NCBI GenBank assembly: GCA_016202965.1
Contig: JACQNQ010000001.1
Location: 1 to 9,992, forward strand
Origin: Candidatus Zambryskiibacteriota bacterium
Lineage (GTDB): Bacteria > Patescibacteriota > Minisyncoccia > Phycocordibacterales > DATDWN01
Length of the DNA: 9,992 nt
Reading direction: 5' to 3'
Of this stretch, positions 7,851-9,992 are shown in pieces. The notes below the pieces were generated by a model. The model saw nothing but the letters and a program-made list of their open reading frames with translations. It was not told where the DNA came from and ran no database searches. The translations under genes and the position numbers were made by a program. Each line of letters begins with the position of its first letter. Positions within the stretch are counted from its first letter, which is position 1.

Positions 7851-7854
7851 AGTG
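7738..7854. repeat. 12-nt direct repeat within and beside element B
   Basis: TTTTGCTTAGTG occurs at 7738-7749, between the two hairpins of element B, and again at 7843-7854, just past its right end. The copies are 105 nt apart. Copy A does not have this arrangement. It may reflect a local duplication or a modular boundary of the element; a target-site duplication is unlikely because the intervening sequence is itself part of the conserved element. Confidence 0.6.
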
Positions 7855-7886
7855 GTAAAGTATTATTATGTCTTAATCAAAATAAA

Positions 7887-8186
7887 ATGAAAAAAATAAT
7901 TGTAAGTATAACCATTCTATTATTGTTATATTTGTTAGCTTCTTATTTATTTTTCAAAGGTTTTGTTGTTGGATATAAGAACAATCATTTTATAGTATAT
8001 TCTTACCTATGTGCTGATTTGTGCTCAGCGCTTGATTGGCATAAAGTATATTATGGGAATGTCTCATATGATGAATGTTTTGCTATAGAAGGAATACCAA
8101 AATTGGTGGGCTTGGTTAGTTTGGATGAAAACGGAAAACCCAGTGCAACTGGTCTTGGTGGTTATGCTGGTTGTGGGCCAAAGTAA
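7887..8186 (+). CDS. Hypothetical membrane-anchored or secreted protein
   Basis: I do not recognise this 99-aa protein. It begins MKKIIVSITILLLLYLLASYLFF, a short basic N-terminus followed by one hydrophobic segment (about residues 4-23) that could be a signal peptide or a membrane anchor. The remaining roughly 75 residues would then be extracytoplasmic. They contain four cysteines (42, 46, 64 and 96) that could form disulfides and a glycine-rich end, GLGGYAGCGPK. There is no lipobox. The start is ATG 7887, preceded by A-rich sequence without a Shine-Dalgarno. The frame extends back to TTG 7785, but that lies inside structured repeat B and its translation there is not protein-like. Its TTA- and TAT-rich codon use looks different from rpoC and dnaG, which suggests an accessory gene placed between core genes. 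It ends 40 nt before dnaG. Confidence 0.6.
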   Translation: MKKIIVSITILLLLYLLASYLFFKGFVVGYKNNHFIVYSYLCADLCSALDWHKVYYGNVSYDECFAIEGIPKLVGLVSLDENGKPSATGLGGYAGCGPK

Positions 8187-8226
8187 CATTTGTTTGAAAA
8201 TTCTAAATTAAAAATTATCACAAACT

Positions 8227-9990
8227 ATGTCCTCATCTGTAGACCAAATCAAATCAAAGCTGGATATTGTCACGGTGGTTTCGGCTTATATGAAACTGGA
8301 TAAAGCGGGGAGTAATTTCAAGGGCAAGTGCCCTTTTCATAACGAGAAAACGCCAAGTTTTTTTGTCTCGCCTGACCGCGGAAGTTACTATTGTTTTGGC
8401 TGTCACAACAAAGGCGACATTTTCACTTTTGTGCAAGAATTTGAAGGACTTGACTTTGTCGGGGCTTTGAAAGTCTTGGCGGACAGGGCCGGCGTGACAC
8501 TTGAAAAGTTTAACGCCGGTGAGAAAACGGAAAAAGATAAATTGCACGGGGTTTTGAAGCAAGCATGTTTTTTCTATCAAAAAAAATTATCCGACTTCAA
8601 GCCCGCGCAGGATTATCTAAAAAGCAGAGGAGTGACGGAAGAAACAATCAAAGAATTTCGTCTGGGTTACGCTCCGGCAGAATGGCGAGAACTTTACGAA
8701 TATCTTTTATCGCGAGATGTTACGGAAAAAGATATGCTTGCAGTTGGGTTGATAAAGAAAAAAGACGATAATAACTACGGAGGCGTTGCCTCCGTATACG
8801 ACACATTTCGGGGAAGGATAATGTTTCCCATTAACGATTCGGCTGGCAGAGTAGTTGGTTTCTCTGGTCGGATTTTAGTTGATGATGACCTTTCGACAGG
8901 CTCAGGGCAAGCAAATGCTCCAAAGTATCTGAATAGTCCGGAAACGCAACTTTTTAATAAATCGGAAATTTTGTTTGGTTTGGATAAAGCCAAAAAAAAT
9001 ATTCGCCTGAAAGATTACTCCGTCTTGGTTGAAGGACAAATGGATTTAATAATGATGCATCAAGTTGGAATAACAAATACGGTGGCTTCATCCGGCACGG
9101 CTCTTTCCGACAAACATTTAATCAGGCTTCAAAGACTTTCAAACCGCATCATTATGGCTTTTGACTCCGACTCTGCCGGTTTTCTAGCTTCGGATCGTAG
9201 CGCTAAAATGGCTTTATCTCTTGGTATGGAACTGAAAATAACTCAAATGCCGGAGGGCAAGGACCCGGCGGATTTAGTTAAAGACTCGCCGGAAACATTG
9301 AAAGAATCTATCAGAGAAGCAAAACATATCATTGATTTTTACGTGGACAATTTGCTTTCAAGGAAATTGGAACCGAGGGAGTTAGGCAAGAAAATACAGA
9401 AAAAAGTTTTGCCATACATAGCCCTACTTTCCAGTACTATAGAAAAAGCTCACTTCATAAAAAATATTGCGGAAAAAGCTTTTATAAAAGAAGATGCTTT
9501 GTGGGACGACTTGAAGTGCATTGGTTTATCTACCTCGTTTACCACCGAGTCGGAAAAGCAAAAAAATCATTCTTTTTCTAGCCGGATAAACTCCATTGAA
9601 AGAAAAATTATGGGAATTATTATGTGGCAGAAAAGTTTAAAACGCAAGGCCAAAATGGCGACAGAGATAGATATAGAAGAAATGGAAAAAAGAATGGGAG
9701 AGATTGCGGGAGAAAGAACGGAAGAGTTAAAAACCCGGTTTGATAAAGAAAAAGAATCGCTATTGTTTGAAACGGAAGCATATTATAATGACAAAACCGA
9801 TCTAAAAAGAGAGATAGACGAATTACTTTCGGGACTGGAGGAAGAATATTTAAAAAAAGAACTGGCTCTAGCCATGACTAATCTTCAGAAAGCCGAACGG
9901 GCAAAAGAAAACGACAAAATCGGCGGATATTTGGAAGAGTGCCAGCGTATTTCACAAAGAATCAATGTGCTTAAGCATAAAACAAGATAA
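8227..9990 (+). CDS. dnaG: DNA primase
   Basis: DnaG (587 aa; E. coli has 581) synthesises RNA primers for the lagging strand and acts with the replicative helicase. The N-terminal CHC2 zinc-binding domain has Cys35, His38, Cys56 and Cys59 (KCPFHNEKTPSF and YYCFGCHNKGD). The primase core shows FRGRIMFPI, VGFSGRIL and PKYLNSPET. The TOPRIM metal site has Glu269 and Asp273 (VEGQMD) and Asp313 and Asp315 (FDSDSAG), then GKDPADLV (Asp346). The residue matching E. coli Asp347 appears to be Ala348, with an Asp one position later. The C-terminal 150 residues are highly charged and helical, as expected for the helicase-interacting region. ATG 8227 starts the standard N-terminus, without a Shine-Dalgarno. 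The gene is complete and ends 2 nt before the window edge. Two short insert-like segments lie in the core (8776-8796 and 8889-8912). dnaG is often followed by rpoD, which would lie outside this window. Confidence 0.97.
   Translation: MSSSVDQIKSKLDIVTVVSAYMKLDKAGSNFKGKCPFHNEKTPSFFVSPDRGSYYCFGCHNKGDIFTFVQEFEGLDFVGALKVLADRAGVTLEKFNAGEKTEKDKLHGVLKQACFFYQKKLSDFKPAQDYLKSRGVTEETIKEFRLGYAPAEWRELYEYLLSRDVTEKDMLAVGLIKKKDDNNYGGVASVYDTFRGRIMFPINDSAGRVVGFSGRILVDDDLSTGSGQANAPKYLNSPETQLFNKSEILFGLDKAKKNIRLKDYSVLVEGQMDLIMMHQVGITNTVASSGTALSDKHLIRLQRLSNRIIMAFDSDSAGFLASDRSAKMALSLGMELKITQMPEGKDPADLVKDSPETLKESIREAKHIIDFYVDNLLSRKLEPRELGKKIQKKVLPYIALLSSTIEKAHFIKNIAEKAFIKEDALWDDLKCIGLSTSFTTESEKQKNHSFSSRINSIERKIMGIIMWQKSLKRKAKMATEIDIEEMEKRMGEIAGERTEELKTRFDKEKESLLFETEAYYNDKTDLKREIDELLSGLEEEYLKKELALAMTNLQKAERAKENDKIGGYLEECQRISQRINVLKHKTR
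8776..8796. repeat. Perfect palindromic hairpin inside dnaG
   Basis: TACGGAGGC (8776-8784) is perfectly complementary to 8788-8796 around loop GTT, giving a 9-bp stem. It is translated in frame as part of NNYGGVASVYD, just before the conserved FRGRIMFPI motif. DnaG proteins I recall have a shorter linker here, running directly into Y-D-x-FRGR, so it looks like a small palindromic insertion tolerated in a surface loop. A chance palindrome under codon constraint is possible. Confidence 0.6.
8889..8912. repeat. Short dispersed-repeat insertion in dnaG
   Basis: The core TTTCGACAGGCTCAGGG (8891-8907), with flanking bases, closely resembles the CTTTCGACAAGCTCAGG-type short repeat that I recall as scattered through many bacterial genomes. 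Its translations LSTGSGQ and, on the other strand, PEPVE are recurring false-protein motifs. Here it is read in frame as residues 222-229 (LSTGSGQA), inserted between GRILVDD and the conserved PKYLNSPET. The family attribution rests on memory, not on a search. Confidence 0.6.
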
Positions 9991-9992
9991 AC

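Noticed and set aside
7785..7886. TTG-initiated extension of the 99-aa gene
   Set aside because: The start lies within hairpin 1 of repeat B and the translation is not protein-like. ATG 7887 begins a clear hydrophobic N-terminus.
1..9992. CRISPR array, tRNA or rRNA genes, or a complete insertion sequence
   Set aside because: I saw no regularly spaced short repeats, no tRNA-like or rRNA-like sequence, and no transposase or integrase coding sequence.

Overview
This window looks like chromosomal core-gene territory from a Patescibacteria/CPR bacterium, probably a Parcubacteria-type lineage. The placement rests on several signs. The RNA polymerase beta and beta' subunits are short (1060 and 1225 aa) and lack the large insertions of Proteobacteria. 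The first gene is an 84-aa two-helix membrane protein of a type I associate with these genomes. No gene start in view has a convincing Shine-Dalgarno sequence. TGA is used as a stop (end of rpoB), so the recoded genetic code of some CPR lineages does not apply. The taxonomic call is an inference from recall, not a database result.

Layout, left to right, all genes on the + strand: a small membrane protein (5-259); a roughly 550-bp gene-free stretch with two hairpin terminators, a candidate promoter and a long structured repeat (260-807); rpoB (808-3990) overlapping rpoC by 4 nt (3987-7664); a second, inverted copy of the structured repeat (about 7684-7850); an unrecognised 99-aa membrane-anchored or secreted protein (7887-8186); and complete dnaG primase (8227-9990). 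RpoB and RpoC form the catalytic core of RNA polymerase and are translationally coupled. DnaG makes replication primers.

The most unusual content is the pair of roughly 155-170 bp inverted copies of one structured element that brackets rpoBC tightly. One copy ends 23 nt before the rpoB start and the other begins about 20 nt after the rpoC stop. Each copy folds into the same architecture: an outer stem enclosing (i) a long hairpin with an invariant 7-nt bulge GCATGGT and (ii) a short hairpin with an invariant GCTG loop. The paired positions differ between copies by compensatory changes, while the bulge and tetraloop are identical. That is the pattern expected of a selected hairpin family, either a REP/MITE-like non-autonomous mobile repeat or a structured RNA. 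No transposase is encoded in the window.

Secondary points are as follows. RpoB carries substitutions at three classical rifampicin-contact or resistance positions. dnaG contains two short in-frame repeat or palindrome insertions close together. The rpoB leader has a terminator far upstream of the gene, compatible with attenuation. rpoB is not preceded by the usual rplJ-rplL genes.
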